Position numbers and translations under genes: made by a program
Shown: one piece after another, positions 1 through 11,384 of the stretch
Layout: the number at the start of each line of letters is the position of its first letter
Position numbering within the stretch: position 1 is the stretch's first letter
The notes under the pieces: generated by a model
The model's input: only the letters and a program-made list of their open reading frames with translations
The model's database searches: none
Told to the model about the DNA's origin: nothing
Source: Limnephilus marmoratus
Lineage: Eukaryota; Arthropoda; Insecta; Trichoptera; Limnephilidae
DNA: 64,000 nucleotides
Direction: 5' to 3'
Assembly: GCA_917880885.1 (NCBI GenBank)
Contig: OU862913.1
Coordinates: 46,285,460-46,349,459 of the forward strand

Positions 1-350
1 GATTCGGTGGGACGGGTTCTAGCAGAATATTTACCACAACGGAGAGGGCGGAATGGGATAGGGTAGGACGGGTTCTAGCAGAATATTTACCACAACGGAG
101 GGGCCGAAATGGGATAGGGTAGGACGGGTTCTAGCAGAATATTTACCACAACGGAGAGGGCGGAATGAGATAGGGTAGGACGGGTTCTAGCAGAATATTT
201 ACCACAACGGAGGGGGCGAAATGGGATAGGGTAGGACGGGTTCTAGCAGAATATTTACCACAACGGAGAGGGCGAAATGGGATAGGGTAGGACGGGTTCT
301 AGCAGAATATTTACCACAACGGAGGGGGTAGAACGGTAGAACGGGGTAGG
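1..350. repeat. 56-bp tandem satellite, at least six units
   Basis: The motif GACGGGTTCTAGCAG recurs at 11, 67, 123, 179, 235 and 291, an exact 56-bp period. Units differ mainly in a G/A-rich stretch (GGAGAGGGCG versus GGAGGGGCCG). The array begins before the window and degrades after about 350. No coding capacity is credible. Confidence 0.95.
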
Positions 351-1494
351 ATGGAGTGGGGCAAAACGGAATACCATAATAGCAACTGACCATAAGGTAC
401 AATAATGATAAACTGAATACTGTTTCATAACGCTTAATAAGATCTAGAAAGGTTTGTTCTGATTAACGTACAATTAAGGCCAGAATTCAAACCTTTTGGT
501 GTATTTCTCACACTGGGTGCTTAAATTGGCTGATAATTGCCGGTTGTCAACCGTTTGTTAAGGAGCCAAAACAAGTGTTTGTTTTTCTTCAGTCTTCTCA
601 TCGTAACGCATCTGTCAACATTACCGTTTATTTCGTGACAAGCTATCGTGACTCGCATAGTAAATTTACCGCCGGTAATTCATCCCCATCGTAATAAAAC
701 TGAATAACAACTGCCTGTGGACCATCCAGAAACAGCCAATCGACCACGAGGGATCCACAAACTGGGCAAGATTGCCATCAAATTATCGTAAGTCCCTCTG
801 TGAAATACCTTTGCTATTTGTTTCAGTAAACGTATCATATCGAGATCCACAAGCATAACTCGTATAGAGTGAACATTCAGCTTCACTCTATACGAGCCAT
901 CAACGCGCTAATCTTACAAAATACTATCCCGATTTTTTTAATCAGACTTCTCGACCAGGGACCGCCCGCGCACTGGCTCGCTTATTGATCGGCGGACCAT
1001 CGCGGACCATCTTCTAGCCTCTTGCAGTGGGTAAGACTTTCTATGTTTCAATGTATGGCCGCAAGTTGCAAATCAGTGAAGATTCGGCTAAAAATTGACC
1101 AATATTATTAACCTTCAGTCATATTGGTCATTTTGCATTGACCAATATTAAATAACCTTCATATAGTCGCCCCCAACGGCATAACTCGCGCATGGTGTCG
1201 CAGACATATTATTTTAATAATATTCTTTTTAAGCATTGTTGGTATTTTTCACATAGAATTGGGTTGGTTTAATTAAATTACAAAAAAGAAAAATTTAAAA
1301 CTTTAACTTTATTTGGTAGAAACAGACTTAACAATGCCTTTAAAAGCGAAAATAAATTTTTACAGGTGTTAATTTTTAGAAAAAGGGAAAGATAATAAAT
1401 TGAAGTATCAGAAATAATAAAATATAAAAAAAAAAAATTTATTGTCATTATTAGGATTTTTGGGTAGTAATTATTACTTACTTATAAGACCGAT
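351..1494. other. Stretch without recognised gene
   Basis: A+T-rich sequence with short open frames but no recognisable domain and no convincing splice-site pair. GGACCAT and GGACCGC words near 950-1010 may belong to the hAT-like terminus that follows. Confidence 0.5.
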
Positions 1495-1498
1495 AACA

Positions 1499-1530
1499 GT
1501 GGTCCGCGGACCACAGGTTGGGAAACCCTG
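1499..1530 (-). mobile_element. hAT-type terminal motif
   Basis: Read on the minus strand this begins CAGGGTTTCCCAACCTG and runs into the palindrome GTGGTCCGCGGACCAC. The CAGGG..TTCCCAACCT form is the usual terminus of Charlie-like hAT elements. I could not find a matching opposite end or an 8-bp duplication, so this is probably a truncated copy. Confidence 0.45.
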
Positions 1531-1620
1531 ATATAGATAGAGTAGAAGTTTTACTTCAGTTGTGTGGTCTAATTAAAAGACTCTTTTTTTTGTGGCAGAT
1601 ATTGTGCGGGCCGCACAAAT

Positions 1621-2079
1621 GGAGGCGTCTACTAATATCTACAGGAATTCCAAAAACTGAAAAAATCGAACTAATATCTATGAGAACCAAAGCGTTGACG
1701 AATATCTACAGCTCAAACTGTTGACTAATATCTATGAGAACCAAAGTGTTGACCAATATCTACAGCACTGGCAGAGGTTGGATTTGCAATTATGCATAGC
1801 ATATTGGAATAACGTAATATTGCGTATGCAGTTTAAAAAACTTAATTTATGTAAGTATGTATGTAAAAATCCCTAATATCGGACTATTGGACACATTAAG
1901 CTGATTAGTCCAACCTACGCTCTGTAGATATTAGTCAACACTGGGACCGTCATAGATATTCGTCTGACCTTAGCTCTGTAGATATTAGTTAACATTCTGA
2001 AGTTCGTAGACATTAGTTCAACATATGAGCTGTAGATATTTGTCCGACATACAGGCTGTAGATATTAGTATCTGGAGTC
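1621..2079. mobile_element. 459-bp non-autonomous element with subterminal ATATCTACAG repeats
   Basis: The left end carries ACTAATATCTACAG and variants in one orientation (1631-1760); the right end carries the same words inverted (1920-2075). The flanks are identical 8-bp sequences GCACAAAT (1613-1620 and 2080-2087), read as a target-site duplication. The same two ends occur 9.8 kb apart at 24137 and 33932, so this is the compact or empty form of that element. No open frame is present; the repeated words look like multiple transposase-binding sites. Confidence 0.8.
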
Positions 2080-2087
2080 GCACAAAT

Positions 2088-2876
2088 ACCTGCCGCGGGC
2101 CGCATCCGGCTATAGACTATAGATGTACCTACTTGTTTGTCTCTTTCTAGTGTCGCTTTTCCGTTTCATTGAGTTTCAAATCACAACGGTGCTAAAGAAG
2201 TTTTCACTTCAAAAAGACACTCCTAGGAATAATCTGTTCGGTGGCGTAACGTGCACAGCACCCAGGGGGAGCTTATCTTATATATGTTTAAACAGGAATT
2301 ACCCAGAACGGCACACCCTTTGCATACAAACATTGTACTATATCAACACCTTGGTTTCAATGTGTTTCTGAAATGCATTTTAAAGTTCTACAAGAAAATT
2401 ATAAAAAATAATTTGAAAAACCTACTTTCAAAACATATTTTAATTTCCTTTTTTAAGACGACAATATGCCCTAAAATATATTCAGAATCTTAAGGCTCTG
2501 CAACCGGGCCCGAAAAGAAGAAGATGGAGAGATACGAAATTACGAATGTTAGAGGAGAGCGCTAACATTTACAGCGACAAAATCGATGCGAAAATTGCGA
2601 AAATGTTTAATAAAACACGACTCGTTTAAAATAGAGCAAAAATCTCGCAGGCATTATCTTAAACAGCATTTAAAGAAACCCTGTGATTTTTTTCATACAT
2701 ATAACTTGTAAAATAACTGAAACAAACGTGTTTATAATAATTTTTGGAGCATACTTTGCGATTTTTTTCAATCGAGGGAATTTTATATAATTTGCGTTTC
2801 GGCGCGGGCAATGTCTAGATATTATCTTCAAGAATAACATACATTATTTTAAGAGCTTTAAAACTTACCGTGTTTA
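2088..2876. other. Stretch without recognised gene
   Basis: Open frames at 2123-2493 lack any domain. A segment around 2190 (GCTAAAGAAGTTTTCACTTC) recurs in degenerate form near 42270, so the stretch is likely repeat-derived. Confidence 0.5.
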
Positions 2877-3978
2877 AGGCAATTCTAGTCTCTTTCAACG
2901 GAAGCAATCTTCCGAACAGGCCCTCCATTGGTATGCTTGGTGTAACCCTAAGTGACCAGCTCAGGTATGGGGGCTCCATCGAAGCCAGAGTAAAGTTAGC
3001 ATCCCAAAAACTGGGCGTACTGTACAGGGCCCGCAGATACTTTAATAGTACACAACTGCTAACCCTGTACAAATCGCAAGTGCACCCCACGGTTGAATTT
3101 GGCAGCCACCTCTGGTCTGGAGCTCCAAAATACCTGAAAAATACCCTCGACTTTGTGCAGAAACGGGCGGTCCGTTTGATAGATTCTCCCATCTTAACAG
3201 GCGGATTGCAATCTTTAGAGCACAGGCGTCGGGTGGGAATGCTATCCTTGTTCTACCGGTATTACAATGGAAGATGCTCCGAGGAACTAGCATCATTGAT
3301 CCCTTCGGCACCGGTGCATAGTCGGGAAACAAGCCAAACGCGTGCGCAACATTTGTATACAGTTGACATTTGTCACATGAGAACGGGTCGTTTCTTCGAC
3401 TCGTTCTCATGTTCAAAAAAGAGACTACTATTTAACGTGTTAATTTTTGTTCATAAAATTATGAAAAACCAAATGCCAAAATACTTTAAGGATGAAATTG
3501 TTTTTAATAGAGACATTCATAATTACGAAACAAGAAATATAAACAGAGTTCGATTGCCACAAATGAAGAAATCAAAATCACAGAACAGCCTAATGTACAG
3601 AGGACTAAAGATGTATGATGAAATGCCTGAAAGTATGAAGAATGAAGAAAGAATGAACGTATTTAAAAAGAAATGTTATGCTTACTGTAAAAATATTTAA
3701 ATTTATCAAATGAAATGTTACATTGTGCTTAGTAGTTTATATGCATGTAGTATAAACTAACTCAATAATTAATAAAAAAAAAAAAAAAAACAGCCGGCTG
3801 TGGAATGATTTGCCGGCCTCTGTGTTTCCTCCTTCCTACAACATGGGTCTCTTCAAGACCAATGTTCATTCCTTCCTCTCCTCAAAAAGACCCTCCACAC
3901 AGCATCCCAGATGACATAAGCCCTGAGGGAAATTATTTTCCTCAGGGCCTCCTGTGTGGAGTTAATGTAAAAAAAGGC
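2877..3978 (+). pseudogene. 5'-truncated LINE copy A (RT C-terminal part and 3' tail)
   Basis: Residues encoded from 2881 match the C-terminal half of the intact LINE ORF at 39354-41000 (GVTLSDQLRYGGS, VEFGSHLWSGAPKYL). The copy starts inside ORF2, so endonuclease and polymerase core are missing. It is broken at about 3416 by another LINE and resumes at about 3791 with the same C-terminus and the 3' tail (CCTCCTGTGTGGAGTTAATGT plus A tract). An apparent 276-codon frame at 2870-3700 is a chance fusion of both LINEs, not a gene. Confidence 0.85.
3417..3790 (+). mobile_element. 5'-truncated LINE 3' end nested in LINE copy A
   Basis: The encoded peptide (MKNQMPKYFKDEI, HNYETRNINRVRLP, then a short C-terminus) has the layout of the region after the reverse transcriptase of many arthropod LINEs. 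It ends at 3700 and is followed by about 70 bp of untranslated sequence and a long A tract (about 3774-3790), the mark of target-primed insertion. It belongs to a different family from the LINE it interrupts. No clean duplication is visible. Confidence 0.75.
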
Positions 3979-5360
3979 AAATATGTAATAAATCGGTACA
4001 AATCCGGGTTGCGGGTCCACGACGTAAGTAAAGGAGCCGTGTATACAAATTGCGAATCGCGACCCGTGTATTGGACGGACCTACTGTCGAATTTGCCATA
4101 TCAAAGAAAATAAGAAGAAGACAAATAATGTGGGAATCTTAACGAAGTAAGTGATGAAAACGTGTAAACAAATATGCGCCCGCGGCACGGCGTATTGGAC
4201 GGACCTATGGTCGAATTCACCCTAGCAAGCCTGGAGATTCGACCTTTCCGCCACGTTAATTTTAATTAATTCTGAGAACGTGTTACAAATTTTTAAAATA
4301 TGTCTCCATGTCGCACTCCCGAAGTTATTAACTCATCGTCTAGAAAAATAAAATCTAGTGCTTACCGCTAACTTAATAGTTGAAAAACAAGTTATATAGT
4401 TTTGAAAACGTTGTACGTAAAATATATTAATGGTAAGGTATTATTTTTATTAATCTTAAGAGGTACCAGAGAAAACCAGAAAAATGTCATTTGTAAATCA
4501 GATTTTAGACGTATTGACTCTTTTCCACAAAAAATTATAAATGGATTTCGAAAGATTGTTCTTTTATCTAGCATTTGCGTGTTTTAAATTTTGAGAAAAA
4601 ATGTAAATTTTTAGTATAATAAGGTTATATCATAGGTCGTTGGCAGATTTGTTAAATTTTCAAAAAAGATTTTGTATTATACCACACCCATTTCAAATCA
4701 TATAATCATACACCAAAATAAATCAATACATTATCTGGGTATCGCATGTTTTAGAATTTTAATTTTAGTTTAAATAAAATCATTAAAAATATATATACGT
4801 ACATGTGTTTGTTGACCAAAATTGGTCCGTTTGTGTATTTATTTGCGCATTTACAAACTAATGTATTTCAGTTTTTTTTTACATTCTTATTTAACTTAGA
4901 CATTGGTACCTACATACTTATATTTTAAAAAAATAATTACAAAAAGTACATTAATTTAATAGTTTTATCATCACGTCTTTCAGCATTTTTGGATGTAGGT
5001 ATAAATTAAAGCAAATTTGGAATGAAATAAGAACGATATTGAGTTATAATTTTAAAAAGCTGATACGGAGAATAATTAATCTTTCTCATTGTAACCACCC
5101 TGCACGACCGTAAGAATAACTTTCGACGAAATGTGGATTTTCGGCCGCTGGCTGGTTAAACTCTCTTAAATACAAAAAACTTGTATCCTCAGTGTTTTGT
5201 TGGAATAAAAAAGTTATTTTAGTTATACGAATTCGCCGGAAATGATTAAAATGGGAGTTTTGAGCAAACGAAAATTATTTGGGTTGTGTTGTCTTATTGT
5301 ACTGCCTTAATAAATCAAAACTAAAATTTCCCCTACAATTATAACATTTATAAATATACT
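3979..5360. other. A+T-rich stretch, no gene recognised
   Basis: Near 4070 and 4185 there is a short direct repeat (GTATTGGACGGACCTA) following GC-rich words; the rest is A+T-rich with no coding signal. Frames at 4392-4587 overlap each other on opposite strands and carry no domain. Confidence 0.5.
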
Positions 5361-6085
5361 AGCTGACCCGACAAACGTCGTTCTGCCATATAAATTATTT
5401 TTAGTGAATATTTTGGTTGTAAAATAAAAAATAAAGAATGTATGTAAGTGTGTGGGGATGGGATCAATGACAGAAAGAGGAATGGAGCGATGTAGACGAT
5501 GACCGCCGATGAAAACAAAAAACACCAACTAAAGTAGGAAAATGTAATAAAGAATATTAATATGAATTTCGAAGAGCAATTGAGTGTACGATATTTTTTG
5601 TCAGTCCGTCTTCAGCCAACACAAATAAGCTCGATGGTTTGCCCACGCGAGAACATGATGCCGAATGAAATATCAAAATGACGCGACGCTTCTCGTGAAT
5701 GTCTTGCGCATGTGTGGATGAAATTTCGATGAGGTGGACGTAGCGCCATCTGTCATTCAACAACATAAATAATGTCGTTCTGTTTGAAATACGAAAGACG
5801 GTTAAATTTGTTCATACAAAAATACTAAAATCGTGATTAAAAATGGGAGGATAGAGGCAGAAAGGTTAAAATTTTAAATTATAGGTATTTTTGATGCCAA
5901 ATAAAAAATAAAAACCAAAAAAAAGTGAAAAAAAAAAATCTGGAAAGGGACACCCTAATCACCTGGCGGTATGAAATATACTTTAAAACATATTCTCATA
6001 CCTACCAATACACGTAAAAAATGTCATAAAAATCGGTCAAGCCGTTTCGGAGGAGTGCGACCACAAACACCGTGACACGAGATTT
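5361..6085 (-). mobile_element. Internally deleted Helitron with a helicase C-terminal remnant
   Basis: Read on the minus strand, the 3' end is ...CGACGTTTGTCGGGTCAGCTAG followed by T: a short hairpin (CGAC-GTTT-GTCG) a few bases before CTAG, as in Helitrons, with an A/T target. Upstream, 5560-5766 encodes a piece containing CSRVGKPSSLFV and GLTKNIV, matching the end of the Pif1-like helicase of Helitron Rep/helicase proteins, with the rest lost. The other end (about 6010-6085) carries the conserved AATCGGTCAAGCCGTTTCGG block and CGTGACACGAG. The exact 5' terminus is uncertain. Confidence 0.7.
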
Positions 6086-6090
6086 TTATA

Positions 6091-6250
6091 TCTATAATAT
6101 AAAAATGAATCGCTAAATTTGTTGGTAAGCGCAAATCTCGAGATCAGCTGAACCGATTTCGCTAATTCTTATTTTAGAATATTCCTTGAAGTTCGAGGAT
6201 GGTTCTTACGGAGAGAAAAATTAAGAAAATTGCGCAGAAAATTAGATAAT
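6091..6250 (+). mobile_element. Second Helitron-like 5' end, opposite orientation
   Basis: Starts TCTATAATATAAAAATGAATC and continues with GAACCGATTTCGCTAATTC and ATTCCTTGAAGTTCGAGGATG, a segment recurrent in insect Helitron-type repeats from memory. It lies head-to-head with the preceding Helitron; no partner end is visible. Confidence 0.4.
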
Positions 6251-6869
6251 AACAGAAAACATCGCACGTTCACATCCACACAGCGGCGGAGTAAACTACA
6301 TGTGCGCAAATATAGAGCGGGTACGTAATACCCGACCTCATAGTCGGTGTAACTATTTTGTGTTATTAAATAAGACAGATTTATTCTTTAATTTTGTGTA
6401 CACAGTTGATCACAATTTACAATTTTTTTAGATATGAAGTCATAGTTTCTAAACATTGTTGATTTGTGCTTAAAAAAATACTACTTTGTTATTTTTTTTA
6501 TAGAAATATTAATAATTTTATTACTGGAACTGGGTTATTTTTATCATATTTCCTCATTTCCCTAATGCTAATCAATATATAACAGTAATAAGTATTATTC
6601 TAAAGTTATTTCAGTTATCAATATCGACAATTCTATTTTAGGGTATGTCGTACCCACCTCGCAGCTGGTGTAACAATTTTTCACCTCATTCACGTCGGGT
6701 TAAAGTAATTTTATTATTATTATTATACAAATAAACAAAATTGTCGTATAGGATAACTATATATTTATATAAGTTTATATACGCATTGCTTGTACGTATA
6801 CGTATATGTATGCATGTGAGTGTGTATGTATGTTTGTCCATTTATATGCGTGCATGAGTATGCGTATGG

Positions 6870-6873
<4 letters not shown>

Positions 6874-6939
<66 letters not shown>
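6874..6939. repeat. (TA)33 microsatellite
   Basis: An uninterrupted TA run flanked on both sides by direct copies of GCATGTGAG.GTGTATGTATG (about 6811 and 6940). It gives spurious Tyr-Ile frames on both strands that are not genes. Confidence 0.95.
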
Positions 6940-6942
<3 letters not shown>

Positions 6943-7199
6943 TGTGAGGGTGTATGTATGCGTGCGTGTATTTGCATAAGTATGCATGCATGCACACTTA
7001 TGAAACTATAAACACGAATTGTGTATTTTAATATGATCTAATAATCTTGTGCATGACTTGGCTCCTTTCTTTTCTATTTTCTAGTTTCTATTATATATTT
7101 TTTTCATAATTCTCTTTTTAAACTTTTTACTATAATGTCTCCAAGTTTCAACATGTGTGGATATTTAATTAATTTGTTTACACCAGACACTACAAAATA

Positions 7200-7262
7200 A
7201 CTACATTCCATTGGCCACTATGAAACAGACTGCCGCCTAGTATGGTTATGTAATGAATCTTA
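7200..7262. repeat. Degenerate copy of a dispersed hairpin repeat
   Basis: Contains GGCCACTATGAAACAG and GCCTAGTATGGTTATGTAATG, the same arrangement as the near-perfect palindrome at 45928-45977. Likely a terminal hairpin or MITE relic. Confidence 0.5.
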
Positions 7263-8111
7263 TAAGTATGTGAAAATGTTCTATTGATTTATCATGCATT
7301 TTATAAATAAAAATAGTTTGTTTATAATTCCAACCCCTTTTACGCCCTATATGGTGGATGTTTTGCTGAACGTAGCCCCCTCCGCAACGTAAGCAGATAA
7401 ATATAAGCGTTCAAAATAGGACAGCAGTCAAGTACAATAAGCGTGTTTATACGTCAGCGCGTGTGTTTCCATAGAAATTATTTAAGTTACCTCCCTAAAA
7501 CTCCGTTATTGTTTTAGTTACATCCCTAAAACAAAAAGTAAAAGGTCGATAGTAGATCAAACTGTACATCCCTATCAAGTTGTCTGTAGAAATACATAAC
7601 AGGAATCAGCTGTCAGTCGCGTAGTTGACAAAAATATTTACCCGCCCAAATTTACTACCGGCGGCTCGTCTGCGCTCGACATTTTTAATATTTATTAAAT
7701 ATTTTTATATGAAATGATAAAAAAAGTGAGGAGACAAAAGTGTTAATTACACATATATACAATAGAATAAGTATTGTTGTTTACATAATCTGTGATTTTA
7801 GTACCGTTTTCACATAGAAACATCACGTGAGTCATTTTTACCAATTTTTAATGATTGCGTTCTAAATTTTAATATTTACACTACGCTAATATTTATTTAT
7901 AATATCGTAATTTGAAAGCTTATTTTGTAACCTTTCTAAAACAGTTTTTACTATTCGGCTACGCTACGTTCAGAAATGTTTCATTTATAGAGCTTTAATT
8001 GTGAAGCGGTAATAACAAAAAGTTTTCGTAAAATGTCATTTCGTTTAAAACAGTTTAAGGGTTTAAATGGTAAATTTCGGAGGGGTTAAATGATATTTAG
8101 GTGGCATTAGT

Positions 8112-8173
8112 AGCATACATTAATTACGTGAGCTTCCCCTCCCAATTTTGAGCTCACGTAATTAATGGATGCT
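8112..8173. repeat. 23-bp inverted repeat with a 16-nt loop
   Basis: The arms 8112-8134 and 8151-8173 are complementary at all but one position around the core ATTAATTACGTGAGCT. It could be a small MITE or a hairpin transcript. No neighbouring gene supports either. Confidence 0.55.
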
Positions 8174-8894
8174 CCCTTACGGTAATAGGTACACATGCTG
8201 TAAATTTATAGTTCTATTGTAAATATTCTATTTGGCGGAATATAAGTTTGGACAAAGATATATCGATGAAGATAGACATTGATTCAACTACACTAATTTT
8301 TTTATTGTTACCACAACTCAATTGTTGTTTACCAACCATTCATTGATTCACATTGAATCAGTACATGAAACGTCAAACGTATTTTGAAAACGTCTACAAT
8401 AATAAACCTAAAAGTGCGATAAAAAGTGAAGTAGGCCATTACAACCAGTGCAGTCCTGCGCAGTTTTTAACGTATTGCACTCCGATAGCCAATATAATGG
8501 CTTTTGAACGTTTGGTTGCTAGCTCCGATAGCCAAAATAGTGGCTTTCCCAAGCGGTAACTTTGAAGCTCTGTTTTCCCCATTTACCGATAACATTCTGT
8601 GAATTTTATTTCACAATGGTGTACATAAAGGATTAAATATTCCCTTTAATGTATTCATAGTAAAAATACATTAAAGGATTAGCTTATATATAGTTTCTTA
8701 GAATTTTTGTCATTTTTGACCTACTTTGTATTTTTGTGTGTGCCGTTTTATTTAGTCAGTCTGTATCGGTACATTGTTCGCTGCGGAGCACCTCCCTATA
8801 CTATAAGAGCACCTCCTACTGTGGTGACCATTATTCTGTGAACGTTTCAGAACTAAAATAACACTTGAATATTTTTTAATATATTTTTGTCGCC

Positions 8895-10150
8895 ATGGAT
8901 CAGTTCAATGAATATTTCGAAGAAAGTAATGAAAACGATGTGTTTAGTAATGTTAACGAACAAAGTGAAATAATAAATCAAAGTGTAAATAATATTGAAT
9001 CTTCCTTGAATAATTCTTTTGAAAACATTGAAGACTTTCAACCTGACTGTGATGATGACCTTTTGATGTTTGATAATGTTGACTCTATTGTGAATAATTC
9101 TATGTTAGATGGTTACGACTCAGATAGTGGAAGTGATATCGAAGTGCGACCGAGTAAAAGAAGGCGAGCTGTTTTTTTCTGAAAGTGAAAGTGATACAAA
9201 CAGTGAAACTAGTAACTGGGAAATTTTAAGTAATATTTTTCAACCAAAAATTAATGATTTTTCCATTGGTAGCAGACTCGCTGGTCCTAATATTCCATCA
9301 AATTGTAATGAGCCGCTAGATTTTTTCAAATTGTTCTTTACTGGTGAACTAATAAAATCCATAGTCAGTAATACTAATAATTACGCAAATAATATTATTT
9401 CAAAAACCCAAAATTTAAGTAAAAATTCTCTTTGGCATTTTTGGAGAGATTTGGATGAATGAGAATTTAGAGCTTTCTTGGGAGTCATATTGCTAAATTG
9501 AAGTCAGGTGAAACGATTACTTGTGTAAAAAACAATGAATTGCTTCTTGCTTGGAAGGACAAAAGAATGGTTACAGTATACACCAATCATTACTCAAATG
9601 ATTATAAAACTGTAAGAAGAATAATGAGAGGTGGCGAAGAAGAAACCATAATGAAGCCGAATATGATAATAAACTATACTAAATATATGGGAGGCGTAGA
9701 TACCGCAGACCAGTATACTGCAGCTTACCCATTTTTGAGAAAAACTTTAAAATGGTGGCGAAAATTATTTTTTTGGGGTCTCGAAGTTTCCGTTGTTAAC
9801 TCGTACATTTTATATAAGCAAAAACAAAATCAAATGAAACTAAAAGCTATGACACACCTTGAATTTGTTGACAAACTTATCATTCAATTAGTCGGAAATC
9901 ACAGAGGAGGATTAAATTGTACAAAAGGCAGACACTGTCTCGATCCAGAACAAAGGTTGGATGGAAAATTACACATAATAATGCATCAAAATGAAAAAAA
10001 ATCTCGTGAGTGTATAGTGTGTTCGGATAAAAAACAACGAAAAAGGACCATATATTTTTGTAAAACTTGCGACAATAAACCTGCTATGTGAGTTGGTATG
10101 CACCTTTATTCGAGGACCTTCACAGGCCTTTAGACCCAGAATCCGAGGAC
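8895..10150 (+). pseudogene. piggyBac-type transposase relic, internally deleted
   Basis: The start codon at 8895 opens an acidic Asn/Asp/Glu-rich N-terminus typical of piggyBac transposases, shifted out of frame near 9175 (the frame then runs 9109-9462). After WRDLDE there is an in-frame TGA and a large internal deletion: the next recognisable piece (9498 on) is the C-terminal catalytic part, with the family signature YMGGVDTADQ followed by KWWRKLFFWGLEV. A Cys-rich zinc-binding tail (CIVC...CKTC) ends at TGA 10089, apparently a mutated Cys codon since the frame continues. The first catalytic Asp residues are lost, so the protein cannot be active. TTAA-flanked ends were not found. Confidence 0.85.
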
Positions 10151-10505
10151 TCACACAAATCCGAGGACGTCCTCGGATTCGAAATGCGAAAAACTGAATA
10201 TGTACCTATAATCTATGCGTTCTGATTGGTCAACTGTCGAAATTTTGGGCCAATCGGAGAGAGTCCTCATTTTCGTGGTGAAAAATATCGTGTTTAATTT
10301 GGCTAGTGTTTCATTAGTACGGGTGTGTGACCACCAGGGCGGCGCCGCTAATGCTGGAAATCACACACAGACCCTAAACCGAGGACTCTCTCAAAGTCCT
10401 CGGTTTCGTGTTAAAAGGTGCCGATCACCGGAATGTGAACACCAGGAGGCGCTGTAAGCTCGAGTGTCAAGAAATCTCACCTACGCCCTAAACCGAGGAC
10501 CCGTC
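10104..10505. repeat. Cluster of CCGAGGAC words and hairpins
   Basis: CGAGGAC or its complement GTCCTCG appears at least eight times here, including a perfect palindrome around 10160-10181 (ATCCGAGGAC against GTCCTCGGAT) and an imperfect one at 10378-10409. The same word is clustered at 15810-16105. It may mark the ends of a DNA transposon; the cluster directly follows the piggyBac relic. Confidence 0.6.
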
Positions 10506-10509
10506 GTTC

Positions 10510-11085
10510 GAAATTCCTACGTGCATGTGAATATAATAAGTATTGCATTATTAAGATTGTACCGACAAGGAATTCAGTTTTTGACAGTTGAAACAAAATT
10601 CAATATTGCGTTTAGTTCGTATTGTGAACTATGTTTTGTAATACTGTTTAATTCGCTGAACGGTATTGTAATATTTAGTAAGTAATTAAGACACCTGCTC
10701 AAGTATTTGATTAACCCGCGTCATATATTCTTCTTTCACTCCATTCTTCGTTAATCCACTCAATGACCCTATTACCTACACCTCACAAAAACGGCTCTGT
10801 CTGAATTAAGGACAAGGGAAGAATATCGCCACCTGGATGGTTGATGTTGTCAAGCGGGTTAAGGAGGAGCTGTAGGAAGGGTTTTATTAATGCGGACCTT
10901 GAAGAGTCGGAAAAAATTACTGAAAAAATTGCCAAACGCAGAGGAGCATTACCTATCATAAAATAAAACATACAAAATCGTTCAAAAAATTATGGTTTTT
11001 TAGATAATCTGACAAAAAAATTAAGACAACAAAGTCGTTTATAATTAAAATTATTGGACCAATATTCTTTCCTTCCAGGCATGAT
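10510..11085. other. Stretch without recognised gene
   Basis: Short frames only. A plus-strand stretch at about 10890-10967 reads like the end of a Lys/Glu-rich protein (ITEKIAKRRGALPIIK, stop) but cannot be assigned. Confidence 0.4.
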
Positions 11086-11384
11086 CCTTTATATTTTATT
11101 TCTTGGCGTTCTTTTTTATGATGTTGAGCACATAAAGTTTAATGTTTTTCCGTGTTCTCTGTCTTAAATCTGGTTCATTGGTCAAACATACTTCGCACTC
11201 TTTTTTGTTTGGAATTTTTTTTCATATCCAGAAGACAGTCATTTACCTTGATACGGCATCCTTCTCAGCAGAAGTCCACATTTTCCTTGCTGTTATTTTC
11301 TTTTTCCTTGTGACATGTGCATTTATTGTTGGAATCTCATCCGTACCTACTCCGTGGTCATCTGAATCCCAATCTTCATTTTCC

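Larger units (their letters stand above)
6940..8880. other. Stretch without recognised gene
   Basis: A+T-rich. It holds two hairpin repeats (7200-7262, 8112-8173) and a third short hairpin at 8640-8680 (CCTTTAATGTATT against its complement). The 68-codon frame at 8353 has no recognisable domain. Confidence 0.5.

Noticed and set aside
6765..7011. Tyr-Ile repeat frames on both strands
   Set aside because: Produced by the (TA)33 microsatellite and its flanks.
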